From: Candidatus Omnitrophota bacterium
GTDB lineage: Bacteria > Hinthialibacterota > Hinthialibacteria > JAKQFZ01
DNA length: 18,021 bases
Direction of reading: 5' to 3'
Assembly: GCA_029558215.1 (NCBI GenBank)
Contig: JAKQFZ010000426.1
Span: 1-18,021 of the forward strand
Shown: one piece after another, positions 1-7,198 of the stretch
Layout: the number at the start of each line of letters is the position of its first letter
Numbering within the stretch: the first letter of the stretch is position 1
Notes under the pieces: generated by a model
Seen by the model: the letters and a program-made list of their open reading frames with translations, nothing else
What the model was told of the DNA's origin: nothing
Database searches by the model: none
Position numbers and translations under genes: made by a program

Positions 1-1
1 G

Positions 2-286
2 ACCGAAGTGACGTTGCGCACTTCATGGAGCCCCGCCCAGACGCTCAACCCGGGTGATTACGATGCGGTGTTCCGTGAGCATGCTGTCATCCTTGCCGCT
101 GGGCGTTACCAGCTGGTCATCGGGCTGTCCTCCTATGAGCGTACGTTCCACTACGTTCGCAATGCGGGCATTCTTGAAGTGGCCGGATTTGCCGAAGGAA
201 TAGACCTTGTCCGAGTGAGTAACACCGCCTTGGTTCTGAATCCGATGACCGTTGATATAATGCCGACGAAGGGGGGGTCTCTGTGA
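2..286 (+). CDS. C-terminal end of Wzt-like O-antigen ABC transporter ATP-binding protein (5' partial)
   Basis: The reading frame is open from the first bases of the window (codons ACC GAA GTG from base 2) to TGA at 284-286, so this is the end of a longer gene. The visible ~94 residues include 'LNPGDYDAVF', 'AAGRYQLVIGLSS' and 'GILEVAGF', the beta-strand pattern of the C-terminal carbohydrate-recognition domain of Wzt-type proteins. In that family an ABC ATPase energises export of lipid-linked polysaccharide and the C-terminal domain binds the glycan end. The ATPase domain is outside the window, so the assignment rests on this short tail and on the neighbouring glycan genes. The stop overlaps the next gene's GTG start (GTGA), implying translational coupling. 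The GTG at base 8 is an internal codon, not a start. Confidence 0.6.
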   Translation, partial: TEVTLRTSWSPAQTLNPGDYDAVFREHAVILAAGRYQLVIGLSSYERTFHYVRNAGILEVAGFAEGIDLVRVSNTALVLNPMTVDIMPTKGGSL

Positions 287-984
287 GGTTTGCCAGGCTC
301 AAGAGATATCTTCCCTGGGGGAAACCCAGGTTCTACAGACGCAGTTATGCACAGAGCGGCGAAGACGTCATCCTTGACTACCTCCTGAACTGGATTGGTG
401 TTGCCAAGCCCTCATACCTGGACATTGGTGCTCACCATCCAAAACACCTGAGCAACACGTTCTTCTTCTATCAGAAGGGATGCCATGGTGTTGTTGTCGA
501 ACCGGATCCCATACTGTATGCCCTCATCAAAAAGGTCCGCAATCGCGATATCTGCCTGCATTGCGGTGTCGGTGGTGAAGACCAAGAGGATGCCGAGTTC
601 TACGTGATGAACCCTCAAACGCTCAACACTTTTTCGCGGAAAGAGATGGAGGAATTTGTCGCCTCTGGAAAGTACAGTCTTCAGGAGACGCTTCGTATTC
701 CGATGCTCTCGGTCAACACGATCATCGAGAGGTACTTTGATAGCGCTCCGGATATTCTTTCTCTCGATGTGGAAGGGTTGGATTGGCAAATACTTCAATC
801 TCTCGATTTCACGCGTTTTCGTCCTCGAACAGTCTGCGTTGAGACGGTGACACACATTCAACAGACTAAGATTCAAGAGATTCTTGACTGGATGTGCGAC
901 CGGGGTTACACCGTTTATGCTGATACTTTCATCAACACAATCTTCGTTGAGAGACAGGCTTGGGCTGGCCGACGAAGAGGATAG
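283..984 (+). CDS. FkbM-family SAM-dependent methyltransferase
   Basis: This 233-residue protein reads as a FkbM-type methyltransferase, which typically O-methylates sugars or natural products. It has an opening 'SQSGEDVILDYLL'-like segment, a SAM-binding strand-loop 'YLDIGAHHPKHLSN' near residues 46-59, an acidic second-strand end 'VVVEPDP' that would hold the SAM ribose, and 'DILSLDVEGLDWQIL' near residues 156-170, a FkbM hallmark. It starts at GTG 283, overlapping the preceding stop, and no closer ATG fits. It is followed after 7 bases by a second FkbM-type gene of similar length but clearly different sequence, so this is not a recent tandem duplication. The context of sugar transferases and an exporter makes glycan methylation the likeliest role; the acceptor is unknown. 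Confidence 0.85.
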   Translation: MRFARLKRYLPWGKPRFYRRSYAQSGEDVILDYLLNWIGVAKPSYLDIGAHHPKHLSNTFFFYQKGCHGVVVEPDPILYALIKKVRNRDICLHCGVGGEDQEDAEFYVMNPQTLNTFSRKEMEEFVASGKYSLQETLRIPMLSVNTIIERYFDSAPDILSLDVEGLDWQILQSLDFTRFRPRTVCVETVTHIQQTKIQEILDWMCDRGYTVYADTFINTIFVERQAWAGRRRG

Positions 985-991
985 CAAGACC

Positions 992-1690
992 ATGAAGATG
1001 AGGGCGATGGTGCAGAGAATCCTTCTCGGAATAAGCCGCCGGTTGTCGCGTTTCGCTCAACGACTGAATCCCGATCCGCACCAGGAATCTCTTCGCCTAT
1101 GGTTTGAGCAAAAAGGCGACAAGACGCATAGAGTCCAGTACGACCTCAGAGAGGATTCTGTGGTTTTCGATCTGGGAGGCTATGAAGGGGCGTGGGCCAG
1201 CGACATCTTCTCACGCTATGTTTGTACGATCTATGTGTTTGAGCCTGTTGCGCAGTTTGTTGCAGAGATTCGGCGCCGTTTCGCACGGAATCCAAAGATC
1301 GGAGTCTATGATTTTGGGCTTTCCGACCGAGACCAAGAAGCGAGCCTTTCCATCAGTTCTTCATCGTCCTCTCTATTCAAATCAGGCGGGAAAGTCGAGC
1401 GCATTCGACTTCGGCAAGCAAGCGCGTTTATGAAGGAGAAGGGCATATCTCACGTAGACCTGATGAAGATCAACATTGAGGGCGGCGAATACGATCTGCT
1501 CGAGCATCTGCTTGACGTTGGTTTCATTGAACACATCACAAATCTGCAGATCCAGTTTCATGATTTCGTGCCGCAGAGCAGACAACGCATGGAGGTCATC
1601 CAAAGAAGGCTCTCTGAGACCCATGAATTGACGTATCGTTTTCCCTTCATCTGGGAGAATTGGCAAAGGAAGGGCTTGCGCCATAAATGA
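992..1690 (+). CDS. FkbM-family methyltransferase (second copy)
   Basis: Encodes about 232 residues. The SAM-binding region is 'SVVFDLGGYEGAWASD' (roughly residues 52-67), followed by 'YVFEPVA' and then 'HVDLMKINIEGGEYDLLEHL', the FkbM motif. The G-x-G of classical SAM sites appears as D-L-G-G-Y-E-G. I chose ATG 992 because it lies 7 bases after the previous stop and just behind a GAAGAGG purine run; the frame is open further upstream to 884, but that would overlap the preceding methyltransferase by about 100 bases. The N-terminus is basic (several Arg, 'RRLSRFAQRL'), as is common for proteins working near the membrane. The TGA stop overlaps the ATG of the next gene (ATGA), so it is coupled to the fucosyltransferase. 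A sugar methyltransferase of the polysaccharide cluster is likely. Confidence 0.83.
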   Translation: MKMRAMVQRILLGISRRLSRFAQRLNPDPHQESLRLWFEQKGDKTHRVQYDLREDSVVFDLGGYEGAWASDIFSRYVCTIYVFEPVAQFVAEIRRRFARNPKIGVYDFGLSDRDQEASLSISSSSSSLFKSGGKVERIRLRQASAFMKEKGISHVDLMKINIEGGEYDLLEHLLDVGFIEHITNLQIQFHDFVPQSRQRMEVIQRRLSETHELTYRFPFIWENWQRKGLRHK

Positions 1691-2565
1691 TTATCGTGAG
1701 ACTCAACGGTGGGTTGGGAAATCAGATGTTCCAGTATGCGCTGGGGAGGAACCTTGCCGGAATACTGAAGACGCAACTCAAACTCGACCGCAGTGCATTT
1801 CGAGATGACCCTTTGAGAGAGTATGCTCTTTCGCCCTTTGCCATTCAGGAGGATTTTGCCACGGATAAAGAAGTTGCAGATCTGGTGTTCACAAGGAGAA
1901 CGCTCTTGAGGCGGGTACTCGATAAGGCGCTCCAGCGCAGGCCCCAGTATGCGTCAAGTTACATCCGGGAGAAGAGCAAGTTTCATTTCGATCCTGAGAT
2001 TCTGAATCTTCCTGATGGCATCTACTTGGACGGATCATGGCAGTGTGAGAAGTACTTTGCCTCAAACGCTCCAACAATTCGTCAGGAGTTCACAGTGAAA
2101 GAACCGTTGAAGGGCGACAATGCGGACATGGCGGATCGTATCAGCGCCTGCGATGCAGTGAGCCTTCATGTCCGCCGTGGAGATTACGTTTCCGATCCCA
2201 AGACAAATCGAATTCATGGAGTCTGCGACCTTGAGTATTACTCCAGAGCAATTGAGTACCTCGTCGAGAGAGTTTCTGCCCCTCGGCTGTTTGTCTTTAG
2301 TGATGAACCGGATTGGGCGACAGAGCATCTCCACTTCGATATCCCATCTCAAGTGGTCGGACATAATCCACCCGATCAGGGACATGAAGATTTAAGGCTG
2401 ATGGCACTGTGCAAACATCATGTGATCGCCAACAGCTCATTCAGTTGGTGGGGAGCATGGCTGTGTGTTCATATCTCACCCATCGTCATCTGCCCCAGTC
2501 GGTGGTTTCGATCGCAGGAAATGGACTCGGGGGAGTTGATCCCTGAGAGATGGACGAAGATATGA
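1687..2565 (+). CDS. Glycosyltransferase family 11 (alpha-1,2-fucosyltransferase-like)
   Basis: A 292-residue, full-length GT11-like enzyme, a family whose characterised members move L-fucose from GDP-fucose to galactose as an alpha-1,2 linkage. The N-terminus carries 'GGLGNQMFQYALGR' (residues 8-21), the GT11 signature. 'HVRRGDYV' at 161-168 is the conserved GDP-fucose-binding motif shared by alpha-1,2 and alpha-1,6 fucosyltransferases. 'NSSFSWWGAW' at 249-258 is the third family motif. The ATG overlaps the upstream methyltransferase stop. Some GT11-like enzymes may use other sugars, so the fucose donor is inferred from family motifs. No GDP-fucose synthesis gene is visible; it would have to lie upstream or elsewhere. 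Confidence 0.88.
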   Translation: MIIVRLNGGLGNQMFQYALGRNLAGILKTQLKLDRSAFRDDPLREYALSPFAIQEDFATDKEVADLVFTRRTLLRRVLDKALQRRPQYASSYIREKSKFHFDPEILNLPDGIYLDGSWQCEKYFASNAPTIRQEFTVKEPLKGDNADMADRISACDAVSLHVRRGDYVSDPKTNRIHGVCDLEYYSRAIEYLVERVSAPRLFVFSDEPDWATEHLHFDIPSQVVGHNPPDQGHEDLRLMALCKHHVIANSSFSWWGAWLCVHISPIVICPSRWFRSQEMDSGELIPERWTKI

Positions 2566-2601
2566 AACTGTCCGTTGCCGCAAGGAGATGAGGAAGAAGC
2601 G

Positions 2602-4005
2602 TTGAGAATTCTGTTTGTAACGTCTGCTGCGCCTGCGAGAAGCGCTTTCAGCACTTCGGAGAAGAGACCTCCGTTGGGCTTGGGAAGCCTCATGGCTTTG
2701 ACGCGACAGGCTGGTCATGAAGTCTTCTTCATTGATAACTATCTCCAATGCAGCGACTTCATCCAGCAGCGCTTTCTGCAGGAGAATCGGGTTGACTGTA
2801 TTGGGATATACGCAAACACAATCTGCTATCGAGACACACTGAGGATGTTCAGTGAAATTGAGGAACTACGCGAGCAGGGTGCCTGGCGTGGCAAGATGCT
2901 TGTCGGAGGGCCTCATACATCCGTCGCTCTGGAGACAATTCCCGAGTTCGTAGACCACGTGGTGCAGGGAGAGGGAGAACACGCTCTCATGGACATCCTG
3001 CAAGGAAGAGAGACCGAGCGAGTCATACCGGGGCGCCGCGTGGATGATCTGGATTCGCTTCCGTTTCAGCCGTGGGATGTGTTTGCCGCCTTGCCTTACG
3101 ACTTCACTTGTCCCTGGATCGATGCTTCCCACGTTTTCACGTTGAACACCAGCAGAGGTTGTCCATTCAACTGCGCCTTCTGTTCGGTTGGATCAATCTG
3201 GGGCAATCGATATGTCTGCCAAAGCCCGGAGCGTGTTGTGTCTGAAATGCAAATGCTGATGAACGACTACGGGGCTCAGGGCTTCTATTTTCGGGAGGAT
3301 CATTTTACGCTGAGCCTGAAGCGGACGACTTCATTCTGTGAACTCCTTCTCTCTAAAAACATTAACACCCAATGGGCGTGTGAGACGCGCGTGGACCGAA
3401 TGACTGAAGAGCTGGTACGACTCATGGCAAGGGCAGGGTGCAAAGCCTTCTACCTTGGTGTCGAGAGCGGCAGCGAACGAATTCTCGCCCTGCTCAACAA
3501 ACAGATCACACTGGCGCAGATTGAGAACACAATTCGTTGGTGTAAGAAGTACGGGATTAAGACTTACTGCAGCCTCATCGTGGGCGTCCCTGGCGAGACC
3601 TATGACGATTTTCTTCAATCGGAAGCCCTGATGCAGCGCCTCAGACCGCATTCCTACTCGTTCAACGTTTTTGTTGGTATTCCAAAGAGTCCGCTGTACT
3701 TGCAGTGTCTCAAAGACAAGAGCTATGAGTATATGGATGATCTTGGGCTTCTGTATCTTCCAGGCTTTGACATCAAATGTGGCTACTTCTACGGTCTGGA
3801 CAGCTCTGTTCTGGTAGATCACAAATTCCGTCAGAGGACTGCCTTTGACCGGCAGCTGAATGCACGATGGCGACGCCGAAAGATCTATTGGACTGTTGCT
3901 GGGATGATCCCCCCGCGTCTTCGTCAGGCACTGCGGCCTCTCAAGAACAGAGTCGCCAAGGTACTTGGCAGTGTTTCCCGACCGGGTCAAAATAATGAGG
4001 ATTGA
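2602..4005 (+). CDS. B12-binding-domain radical SAM protein
   Basis: About 467 residues. The N-terminal third looks like a cobalamin-binding Rossmann domain ('RILFVTSA', 'PPLGLGSLMAL', 'GGPHTSV', 'VVQGEGEHAL'), though the DxHxxG base-off motif is not seen. The radical SAM core starts with 'SRGCPFNCAFC': C187, C191 and C194 in the canonical CX3CX2C spacing for a [4Fe-4S] cluster. It continues with 'FREDHF', 'CETRVDRM' and 'YLGVESGSERIL', typical of this subfamily. Members methylate or rearrange unreactive carbons. In a polysaccharide cluster the role could be C-methylation or other tailoring of a sugar or lipid carrier, but the substrate cannot be read. The start is uncertain: TTG 2602 has AGGAAG five bases upstream, while TTG 2575 is also open but has no ribosome site. 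The basic C-terminal tail ('PPRLRQALRPLKNRVAK') may be a membrane-surface helix. Confidence 0.85.
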   Translation: MRILFVTSAAPARSAFSTSEKRPPLGLGSLMALTRQAGHEVFFIDNYLQCSDFIQQRFLQENRVDCIGIYANTICYRDTLRMFSEIEELREQGAWRGKMLVGGPHTSVALETIPEFVDHVVQGEGEHALMDILQGRETERVIPGRRVDDLDSLPFQPWDVFAALPYDFTCPWIDASHVFTLNTSRGCPFNCAFCSVGSIWGNRYVCQSPERVVSEMQMLMNDYGAQGFYFREDHFTLSLKRTTSFCELLLSKNINTQWACETRVDRMTEELVRLMARAGCKAFYLGVESGSERILALLNKQITLAQIENTIRWCKKYGIKTYCSLIVGVPGETYDDFLQSEALMQRLRPHSYSFNVFVGIPKSPLYLQCLKDKSYEYMDDLGLLYLPGFDIKCGYFYGLDSSVLVDHKFRQRTAFDRQLNARWRRRKIYWTVAGMIPPRLRQALRPLKNRVAKVLGSVSRPGQNNED

Positions 4006-4016
4006 GTGGTGTGGGT

Positions 4017-5072
4017 ATGAGAACTGAGAATGTTGCCCCTTCGATATCTGTTCTCATGTCCGTGTACAATGCGATGCCCTACCTGCCACAAGCAGTGGAG
4101 AGTATTCTTGGGCAGACGTTTGGTGACTTCGAGTTCATCGTCATTAACGACGCTTCGACAGATGAATCCCGAGAGGTCATTGACTCCTATCGCGACGCAA
4201 GGATTCGGCTGTTGGACAACAAGGAGAATCTTGGTTTGACGCGATCACTGAACCGAGCCTTCCAACACGCACAAGGGGAGTTCATCGCGCGACAAGATGC
4301 CGACGATATTTCCCTTACCCAGAGGCTGGAAAAGCAAATCTCCTTCCTGAGAGATCATCAAGACGTTGGGCTTCTAGGAACATCCTACCAGGTGATCAAC
4401 GAAGCGGGACAAGTGCTCTACACATCCCATCCGCCTGCTTCAGACACGGAGATCCGGTGGATCACCCTTTTTCACAACGCGTTCTGTCACACTTCTGTCA
4501 TGTTTCGCAGAAATGTTGTTCTGCAAGACACTTATCCCTACAACGAAGCCATGCGCTACGCACAAGACTATGAGCTCTGGTCACGTCTGTTGAGAACAAC
4601 TCGTGCAGCAAATCTTGGTGAGCCTCTGGTTCAGAACCGTACACACGCTGCCAACATTACAACGCAGCAGTCAGAGAGCCAGAAGCGCCTGGCTTCAGAG
4701 GTATCCCTGGCAAATCTGCGGAATCTGCTTGGCGAAGATTTCCCACAGCAAGAAGACATTGAATGTATTCGCGGAAAATTCTTTGGCAGAGACAAGAGAC
4801 TGAGTGCGACTGATGTCAACTCTTGTTCGACATTGCTGACTATTCTCGACTGTTTTGAAACGATCTCCGAAGTAGATACGGCGATGGTTCGCGACATTCG
4901 GTTCCAGACGGCAAAGAGAATTCTAAGAACGATGCCTCTGAGTGCTCTGCCGAGACTGATCCATTCCGGTGTGTTCGGGGAAATGCTTCGAGGCAACGCT
5001 CTGCGGATCGCTGGTGGCGCATTGGCGGGGGTGTGGCATCGCGTGACTGCGGGAACAGACGCATCAAGGTAA
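4017..5072 (+). CDS. Family 2 glycosyltransferase
   Basis: About 351 residues with a classic GT-A fold N-terminus: 'ISVLMSVYNAMPYL' (residues 10-23), 'SILGQTFGDFEFIVINDASTD' around residues 31-50, and the metal/donor-binding acidic motif 'QDADD' with D94, D96 and D97. 'YAQDYELWSRL' follows in the position of the acceptor/catalytic base motif. The C-terminal part after about residue 230 is a helical tail I do not recognise. The start is ambiguous: TTG 4002 overlaps the previous stop, GTG 4011 follows, and ATG 4017 is the only ATG; none has a strong ribosome site. It is the last gene of the polysaccharide block. Sugar specificity cannot be inferred. Confidence 0.85.
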   Translation: MRTENVAPSISVLMSVYNAMPYLPQAVESILGQTFGDFEFIVINDASTDESREVIDSYRDARIRLLDNKENLGLTRSLNRAFQHAQGEFIARQDADDISLTQRLEKQISFLRDHQDVGLLGTSYQVINEAGQVLYTSHPPASDTEIRWITLFHNAFCHTSVMFRRNVVLQDTYPYNEAMRYAQDYELWSRLLRTTRAANLGEPLVQNRTHAANITTQQSESQKRLASEVSLANLRNLLGEDFPQQEDIECIRGKFFGRDKRLSATDVNSCSTLLTILDCFETISEVDTAMVRDIRFQTAKRILRTMPLSALPRLIHSGVFGEMLRGNALRIAGGALAGVWHRVTAGTDASR

Positions 5073-5092
5073 ACCGCATGGAACCCTATTCC

Positions 5093-5121
5093 TTGACGAA
5101 ACACCCCTGAAGGGGTTTACT
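5093..5121 (+). promoter_or_regulatory. Candidate sigma70 promoter for the nadC operon
   Basis: TTGACG at 5093-5098 matches the -35 consensus in five of six positions, and TTTACT at 5116-5121 is a plausible -10 at 17-base spacing. It sits in the first real gap (about 140 bases) after the tightly packed polysaccharide genes, upstream of nadC. An inverted repeat fills the spacer, which suggests repressor control. An alternative -10, TACAGT at 5121-5126, would give an overlong spacer. Confidence 0.45.
5103..5116. repeat. Inverted repeat ACCCC-TGAA-GGGGT (element 1 before nadC)
   Basis: A five-base-pair stem with a four-base loop, lying between the candidate -35 and -10 boxes of the nadC promoter. 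It is followed by TTTAC, so it could act as a weak terminator for the polysaccharide block. Its reverse complement (CCCCTTCAGGGG core) matches the element at 5154-5168 except for three extra loop bases, which also suits a repeated operator. Function is inferred only. Confidence 0.5.
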
Positions 5122-5153
5122 ACAGTAGGAGGCATGGAGAACGACGCGCATCA

Positions 5154-5168
5154 CCCCTTGTTCAGGGG
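5154..5168. repeat. Inverted repeat CCCCT-TGTTC-AGGGG (element 2 before nadC)
   Basis: A perfect five-base stem with a five-base loop in the predicted nadC leader, 50 bases downstream of the related element at 5104-5115. Paired similar repeats before a NAD-synthesis gene suggest either a dimeric or looping operator or leader-RNA hairpins. I cannot link it to a named NAD regulator motif. Confidence 0.45.
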
Positions 5169-5215
5169 AATAATGATGGTGGAAGAAGCGGGTGCAAACT
5201 CTTGGAGGTGCGAGA

Positions 5216-6067
5216 ATGAACCTGAAGATTGACGCGAAAATCCGAAGTCGTATCAAGGCTGCTTTGCAGGAAGATCTCGGCAAATCCGGAGACATCACAT
5301 CCCTATGGACGATTCCCGATCAGATGCACGGCAAAGCAGAGATCATCTCCAGGACTTCTGGAGTGATTTGCGGTGTGACAGTTGTAGAGAAGGTATTTGC
5401 CTGCTTGGACAAGAGCGTTGAGACAGATTTTTCGGTTTCCGATGGCGATCGGGTCAAGTCGGAGCAGGTGGTCGCAACCATCTCTGGTTCCATGCGTTCG
5501 ATTCTCGCGGGGGAGCGGACTGCGCTGAACTATTTGACTCATCTGTCGGGAATTGCTTCTTTGACGCGGCGATTTGTGGATCTGGCCTCACCTTTCGGTG
5601 TTTCGGTCTTGGACACGCGCAAGACCACGCCCCTTTTGCGGACACTTGAAAAACACGCGGTTGTGTGTGGGGGTGGGAAAAATCACCGCATGGGGCTCTA
5701 TGATATGGTTCTCATCAAGGATAATCACATCGCCGCTGTCGGAGGAGTGCGCCAGGCGATTCGAGCTGCCAAAGCGTCCCGCGAGAATGAGGACATCCAG
5801 ATCGAGGTTGAGGTCAGCACCATCCAGGAAGCTCGAATCGCTGCCGAAGAAGGCGTTGACATCATTCTGCTGGACAACATGACTCCGGCCATTGTTCGAG
5901 ATGCCGTCGAGGTCATTGCCGGAATGGCGGAAGTCGAGGTTTCTGGTGGCATTACACTCGAGAATGTCCATGACTATGCCATCACGGGCATAGACAGGGT
6001 TTCAATCGGATCTCTGACGCACTCGGTACATGCTCTGGACATGTCACTGGAGATAGTTCAGAACTGA
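5216..6067 (+). CDS. nadC: Nicotinate-nucleotide pyrophosphorylase (quinolinate phosphoribosyltransferase)
   Basis: About 283 residues, the usual length for NadC, which converts quinolinate and PRPP to nicotinate mononucleotide, CO2 and pyrophosphate in de novo NAD synthesis in the cytoplasm. Diagnostic segments are 'ALQEDLGKSGDITS' near the N-terminus, 'LDTRKTTPLLRTLEKHAV' with the phosphate-binding Arg-Lys pair, 'GGGKNHRMGLYDMVLIKDNH' with the active-site Lys/His cluster, 'EVEVSTIQEA', 'IILLDNM', and the C-terminal 'SGGITLENV' and 'DRVSIGSLTHS'. ATG 5216 is chosen because GGAGG lies 7 bases upstream; the frame is also open to GTG 5192. nadA and nadB are not in the window. The 45-base gap to the thiamine gene with a small hairpin suggests one transcript. 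Two inverted repeats upstream may mediate control by NAD status. Confidence 0.95.
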   Translation: MNLKIDAKIRSRIKAALQEDLGKSGDITSLWTIPDQMHGKAEIISRTSGVICGVTVVEKVFACLDKSVETDFSVSDGDRVKSEQVVATISGSMRSILAGERTALNYLTHLSGIASLTRRFVDLASPFGVSVLDTRKTTPLLRTLEKHAVVCGGGKNHRMGLYDMVLIKDNHIAAVGGVRQAIRAAKASRENEDIQIEVEVSTIQEARIAAEEGVDIILLDNMTPAIVRDAVEVIAGMAEVEVSGGITLENVHDYAITGIDRVSIGSLTHSVHALDMSLEIVQN

Positions 6068-6074
6068 CATCTGT

Positions 6075-6094
6075 CAGGCGCTGTTTGGTGCCTG
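6075..6094 (+). other. Small intergenic hairpin between nadC and thiE
   Basis: CAGGCGC at 6075-6081 pairs with GTGCCTG at 6088-6094 (seven pairs including one G-U) around a six-base loop. No T-run follows, so it is not an obvious terminator. It lies just before the thiE ribosome site AAGGAA (6101-6106). It does not contain the conserved CTGAGA core of a TPP riboswitch. It may stabilise mRNA or tune translation. Confidence 0.35.
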
Positions 6095-6112
6095 AGTGCC
6101 AAGGAAATATAC

Positions 6113-7198
6113 ATGAGACCGATGGACGAAGGCATATACCGAATGATTGACGCGAATCTGCACCGCGCTGCCGAAGGGTTGCGTGTGCTGATGGATATTG
6201 CCCGATTTGTCTGTGATGACGTCGGTGCGTCCGGTCGGCTCAAGGCAGTCCGCCATGGGCTTTTCGAGGCTGTCGAGACTCTGCCCTCGTACTATGCCAA
6301 GGCTGTCCAGGCGCGCGATGCGGAAGAGGACGTAGGGCGTTCTGCGGGTGCAGGCGTCATGGGACGCCGCCACGATCTCCCTGATCTGTACCTTGCCAAT
6401 CTGCACCGCAGCCAGGAAGCACTTCGGGCGCTGGAAGAATGTGCGAAACTGATCTCTCCGGTCCTGGGAAGCCAACTGGAAGATCTCCGATTCACACTCT
6501 ACTCAGTGGACAAGGCTTTTCTGCCCAGTGTTCTCAAAGCAGGTTCTGAATCGCTGATGGATTTTGATCTGTATGTGGTGACCGATCAGAGTTTGAGCCG
6601 CGGTCGAGATTTCGTCACAGTGATCGAGAGTGCTGTTCAGGGTGGTGCCGGCGCAATACAACTGCGTGCGAAGCACTTGGGAAAGCGCGAAATGCTGTCT
6701 GTTGCCAGAGATATCAGATCGCTGACACGGGAGCGTGGCATCACATTCTTTGTCAACGATCATCTGGACATCGCCCTTGCATGTGAGGCGGATGGCTGTC
6801 ATCTGGGTCAGGACGATTTCCCGATCGATGAAGCCAGACGGATCGTCGGTGCCGGATTCATCCTGGGAGCGTCCACTCACAGCGTGGAGCAGGCGCTTGA
6901 AGCCGAGGCGCAAGGCGCTTCCTATGTCAACGTCGGTCCCATTTATCCAACCAAGACCAAAGAGACTTCCTGCCCACCGGTAGGGGTCGAACTGATTACG
7001 AAGGTCAAAGAACGGGTGAGAATACCTCAGACTTGCATGGGGGGCATCAATTCGTCTAATGTTCACGAGGTCATATTGGCAGGTGCTGACCGGGTGGCTG
7101 TGGTTTCGGCAGTTGTTGCCGCGGACGACATTGAAGCAGCCGCCCGTAATCTTTTGGATCGGATCAGCCAGGCCAAAAAACAGCGAGGCGATGATTGA
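6113..7198 (+). CDS. thiE: ThiD2-ThiE fusion: thiamine-phosphate synthase with N-terminal ThiD2-type domain
   Basis: A 361-residue protein, much longer than the ~210 of plain ThiE. Residues ~10-135 ('RMIDANLHRAAEGLRVL', 'RDAEEDVG', 'LANLHRSQEALRALEE') match the alpha-helical domain often found in front of ThiE in cyanobacteria and several deep lineages, called ThiD2 in family databases. I recall it is thought to relate to HMP-phosphate metabolism, but I do not claim its activity is proven. Residues ~150-355 are a ThiE TIM barrel: 'IQLRAKHLGKRE' with R185 and K187, 'FFVNDHLDIAL' with N215-D216, 'ADGCHLGQDD', 'GASTHS', 'VNVGPIYPTKTKE' and 'MGGI'. ThiE joins HMP-PP and thiazole phosphate to form thiamine phosphate. 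ATG 6113 has AAGGAA six bases upstream. Its stop overlaps the thiC ATG, so the two are coupled. Confidence 0.92.
   Translation: MRPMDEGIYRMIDANLHRAAEGLRVLMDIARFVCDDVGASGRLKAVRHGLFEAVETLPSYYAKAVQARDAEEDVGRSAGAGVMGRRHDLPDLYLANLHRSQEALRALEECAKLISPVLGSQLEDLRFTLYSVDKAFLPSVLKAGSESLMDFDLYVVTDQSLSRGRDFVTVIESAVQGGAGAIQLRAKHLGKREMLSVARDIRSLTRERGITFFVNDHLDIALACEADGCHLGQDDFPIDEARRIVGAGFILGASTHSVEQALEAEAQGASYVNVGPIYPTKTKETSCPPVGVELITKVKERVRIPQTCMGGINSSNVHEVILAGADRVAVVSAVVAADDIEAAARNLLDRISQAKKQRGDD

Noticed and set aside
884..991. N-terminal extension of the second FkbM gene to ATG 884
   Set aside because: It would overlap the preceding methyltransferase by about 100 bases; ATG 992 follows its stop directly and has a purine-rich site.
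412..993. 193-codon minus-strand open frame
   Set aside because: Antisense to the first FkbM methyltransferase, with no recognisable motif.
5134..5232. Possible 32-residue leader peptide before nadC
   Set aside because: The ATG has AGGAGG only one base upstream, too close for normal initiation, and the frame runs into nadC. The peptide shows no runs of a regulatory amino acid.
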